DNA of 64,000 bases, from assembly GCA_903864275.1 (NCBI GenBank), contig CAIPFE010000010.1, positions 124,001 through 188,000 of the forward strand, in the 5' to 3' direction. The notes beneath the pieces were generated by a model, which was given only the letters and a program-made list of their open reading frames with translations, ran no database searches and had not been told where the DNA came from. Shown here in pieces: positions 8,145 to 16,502 of the stretch. Position 1 is the stretch's first letter. Every line of letters begins with the position of its first letter. This DNA comes from an uncultured Mucilaginibacter sp. Its GTDB lineage: Bacteria > Bacteroidota > Bacteroidia > Sphingobacteriales > Sphingobacteriaceae. A program made the position numbers and the translations under genes.

Positions 8145-9476
8145 TTATCCGGAGATCTCTTCAGCATCCGCTTTTTTCTTATAAAGCGCCCAAACGTAAA
8201 AAGGGATACCGGCCAACAGCAACAGAAACCCCCAGTAAACGCTGCTTTGTCCTGCGCCTGCAATCGCCCACAGCGAATAGGCAAAGGCCATCACTGCAAC
8301 AAAAACTGCTGCAACCCAGCCTCCGTTAAATTCTTTCCTTTTGTTGAAACGGATGATAATATACGCTGCCGCGCAAAAAATGTACGGCACCAGCGTACAT
8401 ATAGTTGCCAGGAGCGACAGGAACTTAAATTGATCGACCAGTCCCTTGGTATAATTCATCATCATAAAAAGTGAGACAATAGTGCTCGACACAATAATGC
8501 CAATATATGGGGAGCCCTTTTTATTTCTCCAGCCAAACGCACCGGGAAACAGCTTGTCACGCGCAATAGCGAACGGAATTTGTCCCTGTATCAAAATCCA
8601 GCCGTTAAGGCAGCCGAACGCGGCAATTGCAGCTCCTGCGCTTGCCCAATAGCGGGCATTGCTGCCAAACATGATCACTGCGGCGTCGGCATAAGGTGTC
8701 GGCGAACGCGCCAGCGTACCTGCCGGAATAATGCCCATAATGCTTACACTTCCCAACAGGTAAACAAGCACTGTAACCGCCAGCCCGATCATCGTAGCCC
8801 GCGACACGGTTTTTTCAGGGTTCTCAACGCTTTCGGCCGGTATGGTGGCGCTCTCGATCCCCACCAATGCAAACATGGCTATTGCGGCTGCGCCATTAAC
8901 GGCCTCAAAAACATTTATTCCGCTGCTGTTAAACGGGTGAAAGTTTGCGGCTTTAATAAAGAAAAGGCCCGCAACCGCGACGACTGACAGCGGCAGCAGT
9001 TTCAATATGGTGGTAACAAGCTGCACCTTGCCTGACGCTGTTATGCCCCGTGTGTTTATCCAGGTTAGCAGCCAAATGGCGCCCAGTCCGGTTAAAACGG
9101 CTGCAACCGCGTTTGAAGTGAGCGCCGGGAAAAAAGTGCTCATCGCCCCTACAAATGAGACGGTTATGGCTGCGTTTGCGGTAACTACCGAGATATAATA
9201 ACCCCATCCCACTAAAAAACCAGCAAAGTCGCCAAAACCATGGCGGGTATAAGCGTACAGCCCGCCGGCCTCGCCGGGGACCATTTTACTGAGCGCGCTG
9301 AATACCCTGGCGATAAAAAAGGTGCCCGCAGCAGCAAAAACCCAGCCCAGCAGGCCTACGCTTCCGAACGAGGCCATAGCCGCAGGCACCAAAAAAACCC
9401 CGGCGCCGATCATATTCCCAACTACAAGTGATGTACTGGTCCATAAACCCAGTTTGTTTTTTGATGCTGTTGCCAT
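8145..9476 (-). CDS. APC-family amino acid permease, AdiC/PotE-like
   Basis: This 443-residue protein has about 12 membrane segments. The first segment carries GNMIGAGVFLVPAAMASFG, the substrate-binding GxG motif of the APC superfamily, and GGLYAYTRHGFGDFAGFLVGWGYY follows in segments 2-3. Similarity in pattern is highest to arginine/agmatine and ornithine antiporters, so a basic amino acid or polyamine substrate is plausible but not shown. Nearby cyanophycin genes would generate arginine; a link is only inference. A hairpin (ggggaat 9501-9507 with attcccc 9532-9538) lies in its 5' leader. Confidence 0.85.
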   Translation of the reverse strand: MATASKNKLGLWTSTSLVVGNMIGAGVFLVPAAMASFGSVGLLGWVFAAAGTFFIARVFSALSKMVPGEAGGLYAYTRHGFGDFAGFLVGWGYYISVVTANAAITVSFVGAMSTFFPALTSNAVAAVLTGLGAIWLLTWINTRGITASGKVQLVTTILKLLPLSVVAVAGLFFIKAANFHPFNSSGINVFEAVNGAAAIAMFALVGIESATIPAESVENPEKTVSRATMIGLAVTVLVYLLGSVSIMGIIPAGTLARSPTPYADAAVIMFGSNARYWASAGAAIAAFGCLNGWILIQGQIPFAIARDKLFPGAFGWRNKKGSPYIGIIVSSTIVSLFMMMNYTKGLVDQFKFLSLLATICTLVPYIFCAAAYIIIRFNKRKEFNGGWVAAVFVAVMAFAYSLWAIAGAGQSSVYWGFLLLLAGIPFYVWALYKKKADAEEISG

Positions 9477-9656
9477 ACCGGGTATTTTTTGGGATAAAAA
9501 GGGGAATTAAACTATTCGTGATAATAATTGTATTCCCCAATATTAGGCAAATTTTCTATATCTTCAACATTTACATAATTAACTGATATATAAATATTTA
9601 AGCCAATTTTTAGATTCATTCTATCCCGGCTGGCATGATTATTGACTTTTCGCCGC

Positions 9657-9700
9657 AATAAGTGTACTTTCGTAAACGACAATAAGTGTACTTTTGTAAA
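9657..9700 (+). promoter_or_regulatory. Tandemly duplicated promoter sequence
   Basis: Two 20-bp copies of aataagtgtacttt[c/t]gtaaa lie at 9657-9676 and 9681-9700 with a 24-bp period. The second contains TACTTTTG (9689-9696), a match to TAnnTTTG, 31 bp before the next ATG. The first copy has TACTTTCG and sits where a -33 element would be. Confidence 0.6.
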
Positions 9701-9727
9701 AAATTTAAACTATAAGAAAAAAATTTA

Positions 9728-10381
9728 ATGAAGGGCGTACTGGTTTTTATTGCTTTGGTTACAATGAGTTTTGCGGCTTCCGCTCAATGGTACCGTGTTG
9801 ACTTGTTGCTCAAAAAAAAACCAGCCCCCTATCGCCCCCCGTTAATTGAAAAGATAAGTTATGATTCTGTAACTTTTCAGTCTATAGCAAGGTTGCCACA
9901 GGCTGAAAAGCCTGGTCATCCCAAACTTTACCCGGTATATTTTGCCCGCAGCGAATATAGCTATGAGGCTGCTGAAGATATTGAAATGAAAGCCGCCCAG
10001 CACAATATGCGTTATAGGGTGTATGCAGACGCCAGTTACAATTTTAGCGAGCTTGCACGTTTATATATCCTGCAAAACAAATTCTCGGAAGCAAAGTGGT
10101 ACTTACTGCAAAGCAACAACATTTCGCGCCAGCAAAATGATAATAAACATACCATCGAAAATCTGATCGATCTGGCGATTATAAAAACAGATATTGGTGA
10201 TTATGCATTGGCCGAAGAAGATCTTTCAGAAGCATATAACCTTGCCTGTGTAAACAAGTTTAACGAGTATTTGGCTGAAATAGAAAAAAAGGCACTCGAT
10301 TTAGCACAAAACAAGCTTACTCCCTCAAAACTTATATCCCGTTATTCGGACGAGCCTCAAAATAATGGCACAGCCGAGTAA
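9728..10381 (+). CDS. Exported TPR-like protein
   Basis: This 217-residue protein has a signal peptide (MKGVLVFIALVTMSFAASAQ). Residues 100-200 form helical pairs with tetratricopeptide spacing (YNFSELARLYILQNKFSEAKWYL, then LIDLAIIKTDIGDYALAEEDLSEAYNLA). TPR folds mediate protein contacts; the role here is unknown. The gene stands alone between its own duplicated promoter and a terminator-like hairpin. Confidence 0.75.
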   Translation: MKGVLVFIALVTMSFAASAQWYRVDLLLKKKPAPYRPPLIEKISYDSVTFQSIARLPQAEKPGHPKLYPVYFARSEYSYEAAEDIEMKAAQHNMRYRVYADASYNFSELARLYILQNKFSEAKWYLLQSNNISRQQNDNKHTIENLIDLAIIKTDIGDYALAEEDLSEAYNLACVNKFNEYLAEIEKKALDLAQNKLTPSKLISRYSDEPQNNGTAE

Positions 10382-10497
10382 TAAATCACCTTCCTGCAGA
10401 GTTTAATACTAATGTGATTGTAACAATATCGTAAAATGCAAAATGTTTTGTTAAACAAATAAAACATTATTGTATAATTGTTATTCATAAAATCAGG

Positions 10498-10522
10498 GAG
10501 ACGGCGTTGGCTGTCTCTTTTT
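10498..10522 (+). terminator. Rho-independent terminator
   Basis: An 8-bp stem (gagacggc with gctgtctc, one G-U pair) and a 4-nt loop are followed by a T-run. It ends the 9728-10381 transcript and precedes the protease gene. Confidence 0.65.
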
Positions 10523-10595
10523 ATTTACATTAGCAAATTATTAGGCACGAGTATTGATGTTTTATTTGAACCCCGATTTAAAGACCGTAAAAGAT

Positions 10596-12740
10596 ATGTT
10601 TAAAAAAATTTATTTAGTGCTGGTGCTTGGCGCCGCACTGGCTTGTCACGCAGCACCTGCAAAACCGATAAAAGTTGCCGGCTCAAATGATATTCAGGCT
10701 GATGAACAGCAAAGCATTGTTTGCAAAACAGTAGCCGAACTTATTTCAAATTACAATTTTAAAAAGGTACCGTTAAACGATTCCCTCTCTGTTGTTATTT
10801 ATAATCGTTATATAAAATCGCTGGACGAAAGTCATAATTATTTAATGGCTTCGGATATAGCCGATTTTGATAAGTACAAAACAGCAATGTGCAGTGACGT
10901 AAAAGCAGGGAACCTTAATGATGTGTTTTACATATTCAACGTTTACCAGAAAAGATACATCGAGCACGTAAAATATTCATTAGCCCAGGTGGATAAGGAT
11001 TTCGATTTTAGTAAAAATGAGAGCTTTACCTACGACCGTACCAGCCTGCCCTGGGTAGCCTCACAAAGTGAAATGGATAATTTATGGACCCTGCGTGTGA
11101 AATACGACATGTTGAATTTGAAATTAGCCAATCCCGATGTTGCCAAGGATAAAGAAACATTAAAAAAACGCTATGAAAACTTATTGTCGCAGGCCGACAA
11201 GTTAAATAACCAGGATGTTTTTCAGTTATTTATGGATGCGTTTACCGAAGCTATAGATCCGCACACCAGTTATTTTAACCCTGCCAACGCGGCCAATTTT
11301 AATATTGATATGTCGCGCCAGTTAGAAGGTATCGGGGCCGGTTTATTTACCGAGAATGAATACATATCTATCCGGTCCATTGTTCCGGGCGGTCCTGCCG
11401 ATAAAAGCAAGCAGTTAGGTGTTGATGACCGTATTGTTGCAGTAGCGCAGGGAAAGACGGGAGAATTTCAGAACGTTGTTGGATGGCGCATTGATAATGC
11501 GATAGCTTTGATACGCGGCACAAAAGGGACGATAGTAAGATTAGAGATATTGCCGAAAGGGGCCAGTGCAGGCAGTAAACCAAAGGTAGTTGAAATGGTA
11601 CGCGAAAAGATCATCTTAAAAGATGAATCGGCGAAGAAGGAGATACGTACTTTTAATAACAATGGCAAAACAGTTAAGATCGGGATTATTTCTGTCCCAG
11701 CGTTCTATATCGACTTTAATGATTACAAATCGGGCAATCCTAACTATAAAAGCACCACACATGACGTAAAACTGATCCTCGACACCCTGAAACGCGAGAA
11801 TGTTGACGGTATCGTAATGGACCTGCGTCAGAACGGCGGGGGCTCGTTAATGGAGGCTATTGAGCTTACCGGGTTATTTATTAAAACCGGCCCCGTAGTA
11901 CAGGTTAGAAATGCAGATAACCAGGTTGAAGTTGATAAGGACGAAGATCCGGGCGTGGCTTATTCCGGCCCGCTGGCTGTATTGGTTGACCGTTTTAGCG
12001 CTTCGGCAACTGAAATATTTTCAGGGGCGATACAGGATTACGGGCGCGGCTTAATAATAGGTACACAAACTTATGGAAAGGGCTCCGTACAAAACGCTAT
12101 CGACCTGGATAAAGTGATCCCCACTTCACTGCGCGAACGCGTGGCTTCGTTGGTTGGGAAAAGCGCCAAACCGGTATCAACAGGCAGCCAGAGCACTTTC
12201 GGGCAGCTGAACTTAACCATAGCCAAGTTTTACCGCATTACCGGCAACTCCACACAGCATAAAGGGGTTACGCCTGATATCCAGTTTCCATCAGTGATCC
12301 CAATGGATAAATATGGCGAAGATACCGAACCATCGGCTATGCCATTTGACATCATTGCTAAAACCGATTACGTGAAGGCCGGCGATTTTACCACGGTTAT
12401 ACCACAGCTCAAAAAATTGCATGATCAGCGTATGGAAGCCAGCGCAAGTTTCAAATACCTGGAAGAGGATATTGCCGATTTTAAAAAGCACGATGCCGAA
12501 AAGAGCATTACGTTAAATGAGCAGGATTTAAAAAAACAACGCGATGCCGATGAAAAGAAATCATTTGACAATGAAAATTTACGAAGGGTGGCTATGGGTT
12601 TGCCGGCTTTGAAAAAAGGCGAATCGAAACCAAGGACAGAAGACCTGGACTTTTTAAAACGCGAAGCCGGCCAGATACTGACTGACTATATTAGCCTGGA
12701 TAACAAATTCAGCAGTACGATCGGTACGCCTGCAAACTAA
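10596..12740 (+). CDS. prc: Tail-specific C-terminal processing protease (family S41)
   Basis: This 714-residue protein has a signal peptide (MFKKIYLVLVLGAALACHA). An N-terminal helical domain with DPHTSYFNP precedes a PDZ domain (about 230-320), and the protease core has S470 in RFSASATEIFSG and K495 in GTQTYGKGS, the Ser-Lys dyad spaced 25 residues apart as in Prc. The C terminus is a charged helical domain typical of the Prc subgroup. Prc trims or degrades periplasmic proteins from unstructured C termini. I chose ATG 10596, not 10554, because the signal peptide begins there. Monocistronic by the flanking hairpins. Confidence 0.92.
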   Translation: MFKKIYLVLVLGAALACHAAPAKPIKVAGSNDIQADEQQSIVCKTVAELISNYNFKKVPLNDSLSVVIYNRYIKSLDESHNYLMASDIADFDKYKTAMCSDVKAGNLNDVFYIFNVYQKRYIEHVKYSLAQVDKDFDFSKNESFTYDRTSLPWVASQSEMDNLWTLRVKYDMLNLKLANPDVAKDKETLKKRYENLLSQADKLNNQDVFQLFMDAFTEAIDPHTSYFNPANAANFNIDMSRQLEGIGAGLFTENEYISIRSIVPGGPADKSKQLGVDDRIVAVAQGKTGEFQNVVGWRIDNAIALIRGTKGTIVRLEILPKGASAGSKPKVVEMVREKIILKDESAKKEIRTFNNNGKTVKIGIISVPAFYIDFNDYKSGNPNYKSTTHDVKLILDTLKRENVDGIVMDLRQNGGGSLMEAIELTGLFIKTGPVVQVRNADNQVEVDKDEDPGVAYSGPLAVLVDRFSASATEIFSGAIQDYGRGLIIGTQTYGKGSVQNAIDLDKVIPTSLRERVASLVGKSAKPVSTGSQSTFGQLNLTIAKFYRITGNSTQHKGVTPDIQFPSVIPMDKYGEDTEPSAMPFDIIAKTDYVKAGDFTTVIPQLKKLHDQRMEASASFKYLEEDIADFKKHDAEKSITLNEQDLKKQRDADEKKSFDNENLRRVAMGLPALKKGESKPRTEDLDFLKREAGQILTDYISLDNKFSSTIGTPAN

Positions 12741-12761
12741 GAATTTTAAAACCTGCAAACA

Positions 12762-12788
12762 GCAAATCCTGGCCCGGCCGGGATTTGC
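12762..12788 (+). terminator. Terminator hairpin after prc
   Basis: gcaaatcc (12762-12769) pairs with ggatttgc (12781-12788) around a GC-rich centre, 22 bp after the stop codon. Confidence 0.6.
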
Positions 12789-12814
12789 CGTTTAACCACA
12801 ATTATTTATATCCC

Positions 12815-13603
12815 ATGAGCATCCTCCATGTCCTCAACGGCGATTCCACCTTCCAAAGCTTCAAACATACAGGCCTTGAAGGCGACACTTTGGTCTGGCG
12901 CGAAGTATTGTCGGAAGGGCCGGTGGAAGAAAATATTTCATCGGCCAATTTCTGGGAGGCACGGACTGAATGGATAGCTAAAACATTTATTGAAACGCCT
13001 GAAGAATACGAGAAAAAAACGCTTGATCCCATTGACAAATTAAGCGGACCCTATGACGAAATTAATCTTTGGTTCGAGTTCGACCTGCATTGCCAGGTAA
13101 ATATGCTTGGCGTGATGAACCTGCTTGAACAAAAAACGGATCTTTCGGGCCCGGCTATTTATCTTATTTGCCCCGCCGATTTCCCCGGCAAGAAAAACTT
13201 TATGGGGATGGGTGAATTGAACGGAAAAGAGTTGGAATATTTATATGACAATATCAGGGTACGGCTAAGTGAAATTGATTTTATAATAGCAGCGGAAGTG
13301 TGGCAGATTTATGTGTTACGCGATGCTGAAAAGCTAAAGGATTATTTAGATAAAACCCATTTCTGGGGCAGCTTGCATTTGTTAAAGCCGGCGCTTGAGG
13401 CACATCTCAGACGAATACAAGTAAACGAACATGGCTTAAATTATATCGAACAAAAATTGCTGGATATTTACAATTATGGTATTAGAACCAGGCGGGAGAT
13501 TTACCTGCGATTTTGGGAAACCGAAAAGATATACGGTATGGGCGATTTGGAAATTGATATTTATCTTGCACGGTTAAAAGATAAAAGCCTGATCAGTTTA
13601 TAG
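12815..13603 (+). CDS. DUF1835 domain protein
   Basis: This 262-residue cytoplasmic protein begins MSILHVLNGDSTFQSF, the characteristic DUF1835 opening (hxHhLNGD), and continues with EGDTLVWREVLSEGPV. The C-terminal half has HLRRIQVNEHGLNYIEQKLLDIY, like DUF3658-type endings. The biochemical role of the family is not established as far as I know. Start 12815 fits the conserved first strand; the in-frame 12785 start lies against the terminator of the gene before and is not supported. Confidence 0.8.
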   Translation: MSILHVLNGDSTFQSFKHTGLEGDTLVWREVLSEGPVEENISSANFWEARTEWIAKTFIETPEEYEKKTLDPIDKLSGPYDEINLWFEFDLHCQVNMLGVMNLLEQKTDLSGPAIYLICPADFPGKKNFMGMGELNGKELEYLYDNIRVRLSEIDFIIAAEVWQIYVLRDAEKLKDYLDKTHFWGSLHLLKPALEAHLRRIQVNEHGLNYIEQKLLDIYNYGIRTRREIYLRFWETEKIYGMGDLEIDIYLARLKDKSLISL

Positions 13604-13619
13604 CCCCTTTGAAACTCGA

Positions 13620-15179
13620 TTAGTGCAATATTGCCGCTATAGTTGGCGATGGGTCGCTTTCGTTCTTCAAGCGGTCCAATGCCGTGACCACGTATAAATA
13701 AGTCTTTCCTTTTCGAACAGTTTCGTCCCTGTAATAAGTGCTTTCGTTATATTGTATGTGCAAAATGTATTTGGGGTCATCCAGGTTTACCGTTTCGTCG
13801 CCATCAAAACGATAGATCACGTAACCGTAAACCGGCTCCTTGTCTTTTGCTAACGGGGGCGTTGTCCATTTTAATTCCACCTTATTATTTATAACGGTTG
13901 CCGTAAAATTTACAGGCGGATTGGGTGGTATCGAATCCAGCCAAAGCATTACGGGGGGCAAAGCAGGATGCAGGTAATAGGTTTGTTTAAGCGAATCGGT
14001 AAAGCCAAGCGGATTGTTTAAAAGCGACTTTGCGCTGAAATAAACACTTCCCTGTACCCTTGGGTTTTTGCGCAGGTATTTGATCTGATCAGGCATTTGC
14101 ACAGGATCTTTAAACTTTCCTTTCCGCCGTTCATTGATACGATAAGCACCCATCCCGACATATAAATGCCGGTTATAAGTGTTGTCGCTCCACCAGTCGA
14201 GTAATTTATTAAAAGGGGCCGAGCGGTCGTCAATGGGCCAGTATAGCTGCGGGTTAATATAATCAACCCATCCTTCCTTTATCCACTTCCGCGAATCAGC
14301 AAATAGTTCAAAGTACGACGATCCGCCATGTGTTTCTGAGCCATCAGCGTTTTGGTAATTATTTGCCCAAATCCCAAAAGGGCTTACGCCAAACTTAATG
14401 TGCGGCTTATGTTGATGTATGCTGTCGTTCAGCATTTCTATGAGCGTATCAACATTATGGCGGCGCCAGTCTCTTATATCGGTGTAACCGTCGCCAAAGG
14501 TTTTAAAGGTTTGCACATCGTCAATGTGCTGCCCGTCAATGGGGTAGGGGTAAAAATAGTCGTCCATGTGCACGCCGTCTATATCGTAATTGTCGACGAC
14601 GTCTAAAAAAACCTTGACAATATAATCACGAACGTCAGGTATCCCGGGGTTAAACAGTTTTATCCCGCCATAAATAAAAAACCATTCGGGTTTTATCCTG
14701 GTAATATGTTGGGGACTTAGCGCCCAAAACCTACCATCATTGGTAGCCCGGTAGGGGTTGAACCAGGCATGCAGCTCCATGCCGCGTTTATGGGCTTCTT
14801 TTATCGCGAATTCCAGGGGATCGTATGCGGGATCTGGCGCCTGCCCTTGTTTCCCGGTAAGCCACCTGGACCATGGTTCGCGGCTTTGGGCGTAAAAAGC
14901 ATCCGCCGCGGGCCTTATTTGCAGCATCACGGCATTGATGCCTGTCCGCTGGAGGAAATCAAGTAAGTCGGTTAATTCCTTTTTTTGCTGATCTGTTGGT
15001 AATCCAGGGTGGCTTGGCCAGTCAATATTTTCAACTGTAGCTATCCACGCGCCCCTGAACTCCCGTTTCGGGGCCGATTTGTTGGTATCCGGCATGTTGT
15101 CTTTAGGCTGCGCCTGCGCTTCTGCAAAGATAATTAGGGCAAAAAAAAAGAAAATTAACTGGCGCCAGATGTGCATCAA
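13620..15179 (-). CDS. DigH-like family 10-type glycosyl hydrolase (GHL10)
   Basis: This 519-residue secreted protein has a signal peptide (MMHIWRQLIFFFFALIIFAEAQA), a TIM barrel of the DUF187/GHL10 type (about 38-400) and a C-terminal fibronectin III-like domain (about 425-519). REFRGAWIATVENIDWPS, MLQIRPAADAFY, HAWFNPYRA and GVHMDDYFYPYP are family landmarks. E. coli DigH of this family cleaves denuded peptidoglycan glycans at the division site, so a cell-wall role is likely. Met2 is an equally good start. It is convergent with the DUF1835 gene. Confidence 0.85.
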   Translation of the reverse strand: MMHIWRQLIFFFFALIIFAEAQAQPKDNMPDTNKSAPKREFRGAWIATVENIDWPSHPGLPTDQQKKELTDLLDFLQRTGINAVMLQIRPAADAFYAQSREPWSRWLTGKQGQAPDPAYDPLEFAIKEAHKRGMELHAWFNPYRATNDGRFWALSPQHITRIKPEWFFIYGGIKLFNPGIPDVRDYIVKVFLDVVDNYDIDGVHMDDYFYPYPIDGQHIDDVQTFKTFGDGYTDIRDWRRHNVDTLIEMLNDSIHQHKPHIKFGVSPFGIWANNYQNADGSETHGGSSYFELFADSRKWIKEGWVDYINPQLYWPIDDRSAPFNKLLDWWSDNTYNRHLYVGMGAYRINERRKGKFKDPVQMPDQIKYLRKNPRVQGSVYFSAKSLLNNPLGFTDSLKQTYYLHPALPPVMLWLDSIPPNPPVNFTATVINNKVELKWTTPPLAKDKEPVYGYVIYRFDGDETVNLDDPKYILHIQYNESTYYRDETVRKGKTYLYVVTALDRLKNESDPSPTIAAILH

Positions 15180-15256
15180 AATCGTTTATTAAAAGCTGCA
15201 AAGATATAAACTCATAGCTTAGCAGTTTTAGTATCGGACATAATAATTGCCGTTAT

Positions 15257-15287
15257 TTTGTGTTTTAATCATTTGTGCTTACTTTTG
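15257..15287 (+). promoter_or_regulatory. Bacteroidota promoter (-33 TTTG, -7 TACTTTTG)
   Basis: TTTG at 15257-15260 and TACTTTTG at 15280-15287 are 19 bp apart, close to the ideal consensus. The first ATG downstream is a 12-codon frame at 15317; the nearest long gene starts 210 bp downstream. Confidence 0.6.
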
Positions 15288-15316
15288 GGTTGCCGATAAC
15301 TTAAAAATCATACCGC

Positions 15317-15355
15317 ATGAAGAAAAAAATACTCTTTTTATTTTTAATATTTTAG
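15317..15355 (+). other. Twelve-codon leader-like or decayed reading frame
   Basis: After a strong promoter there is ATG (15317) and MKKKILFLFLIF followed by TAG. It looks like the start of a signal peptide cut by a stop codon. It may be a leader peptide of the gene at 15497 or a decayed gene. Apart from this and the promoter I see nothing in the 317-bp gap 15180-15496 except AT-rich leader sequence. Confidence 0.35.
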
Positions 15356-15496
15356 GCACATAGTATAAACAATCCCATACTAAAACCCCTGTAACTAAAC
15401 TATTTGAAAAATATTTTTTTGCTAAATAAGCTAAATTAAAGACTAATAACAAGCTGCTTACATTTAACTATATCGAAAACTTAAAAAACTAAAAAG

Positions 15497-16408
15497 ATGG
15501 AAAACCAAACAGGGCAAACACCTAAAAAAAACTCAAATGTCATTTACTTCCTCATTGTAGTGGTATTGGCATTGCTGGCTACTGATGTTTACTTGTATCT
15601 GCAAAAAAACAAATCTGATGTACGAATAGTAACACAGAGCGACGAGAAAACCAAATTGCAGAATGCGCTGGATAGCCTGGAGTCCCAGATTGAAGAAGTG
15701 AATGCCGGAAAAACCAAATTGTCGACAGAGATGCAGGCAAAAAATGATTCCCTTAAGGCAAAGATCAAAGTTTTACGGGGCGAGCTTGCCAAAGGCAAGC
15801 TAACCCAGGCCGAACTTTCGAAAGCCCAGGAAGACATTAAGCAATTGAGGTATTTCGTGACTAAATATAATGCCGATATTGATGAATTAAAAAAACAAAA
15901 TACCGCACTTTCGGGGGAAAGAGATACTTTAAAAACTACGCTTAAAGCAGTAAATCAAAAAGACTCCACCCTCTCGAAGCAAAACCAGGACCTCGGTGCA
16001 AAAGTTAAGGTCGGTTCGGCTATCAAGTTGGCTATGGCCGATATAGTCGCTTACAAAGTGAGGGGGAGCGGTAAAGAAGTTGATACCAAACGAGCAGGCC
16101 CGGCGAAAAAGATCAAGATCAATTTTACCGTTGCTAGTAATGATATAGCCGAAAAAGGGTTGCATGATATTTATGTGCGTATTATTGACCCGACCGGCAA
16201 CTTGATCACCGGCAACGATTCAGGGCCTTTTAACGCCGATGGGCAGGACCTGCAATTCACCTACAAAACCTCCATTGATTTTAAAAATGATGGTACCGGT
16301 TATACTATTGACTGGGTCAATCCGGCTGCTTTCCAGAAAGGAAGTTATACCGTGCTGCTTTATGCCGATGGGTATACGATGGGAAAATCAGGATTTGAGT
16401 TGAAATAG
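15497..16408 (+). CDS. Membrane-anchored coiled-coil protein
   Basis: This 303-residue protein has an N-terminal membrane anchor at about residues 13-33 (NVIYFLIVVVLALLATDVYL), a long heptad-rich coiled coil (about 45-170, many E/K/L/Q) and a beta-rich C-terminal domain (about 175-303, with INFTVASNDIAEKGLHDIYV). The arrangement suggests a periplasmic stalk with a globular head. I recognise it as a common Bacteroidota hypothetical but know no function. Its leader is long (210 bp from the nearest good promoter). A strong terminator follows. Confidence 0.75.
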   Translation: MENQTGQTPKKNSNVIYFLIVVVLALLATDVYLYLQKNKSDVRIVTQSDEKTKLQNALDSLESQIEEVNAGKTKLSTEMQAKNDSLKAKIKVLRGELAKGKLTQAELSKAQEDIKQLRYFVTKYNADIDELKKQNTALSGERDTLKTTLKAVNQKDSTLSKQNQDLGAKVKVGSAIKLAMADIVAYKVRGSGKEVDTKRAGPAKKIKINFTVASNDIAEKGLHDIYVRIIDPTGNLITGNDSGPFNADGQDLQFTYKTSIDFKNDGTGYTIDWVNPAAFQKGSYTVLLYADGYTMGKSGFELK

Positions 16409-16426
16409 GAGCTCCCGGATAATTAT

Positions 16427-16475
16427 AAATGTCCCCGTTATGAAAAAACTATTATAACGGGGACATTTTTTTGTG
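16427..16475. terminator. Bidirectional terminator
   Basis: Perfect 15-bp arms (aaatgtccccgttat 16427-16441 and ataacggggacattt 16454-16468) with a T-run on the plus side sit between two convergent genes. Confidence 0.88.
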
Positions 16476-16502
16476 ATTTAATTCGGCTCTTTTAATTCCG
16501 CC

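Noticed and set aside
9501..9538. ggggaat/attcccc stem in the permease leader as a riboswitch
   Set aside because: Single 7-bp stem with a 24-nt AT-rich loop; no known riboswitch fold is seen.
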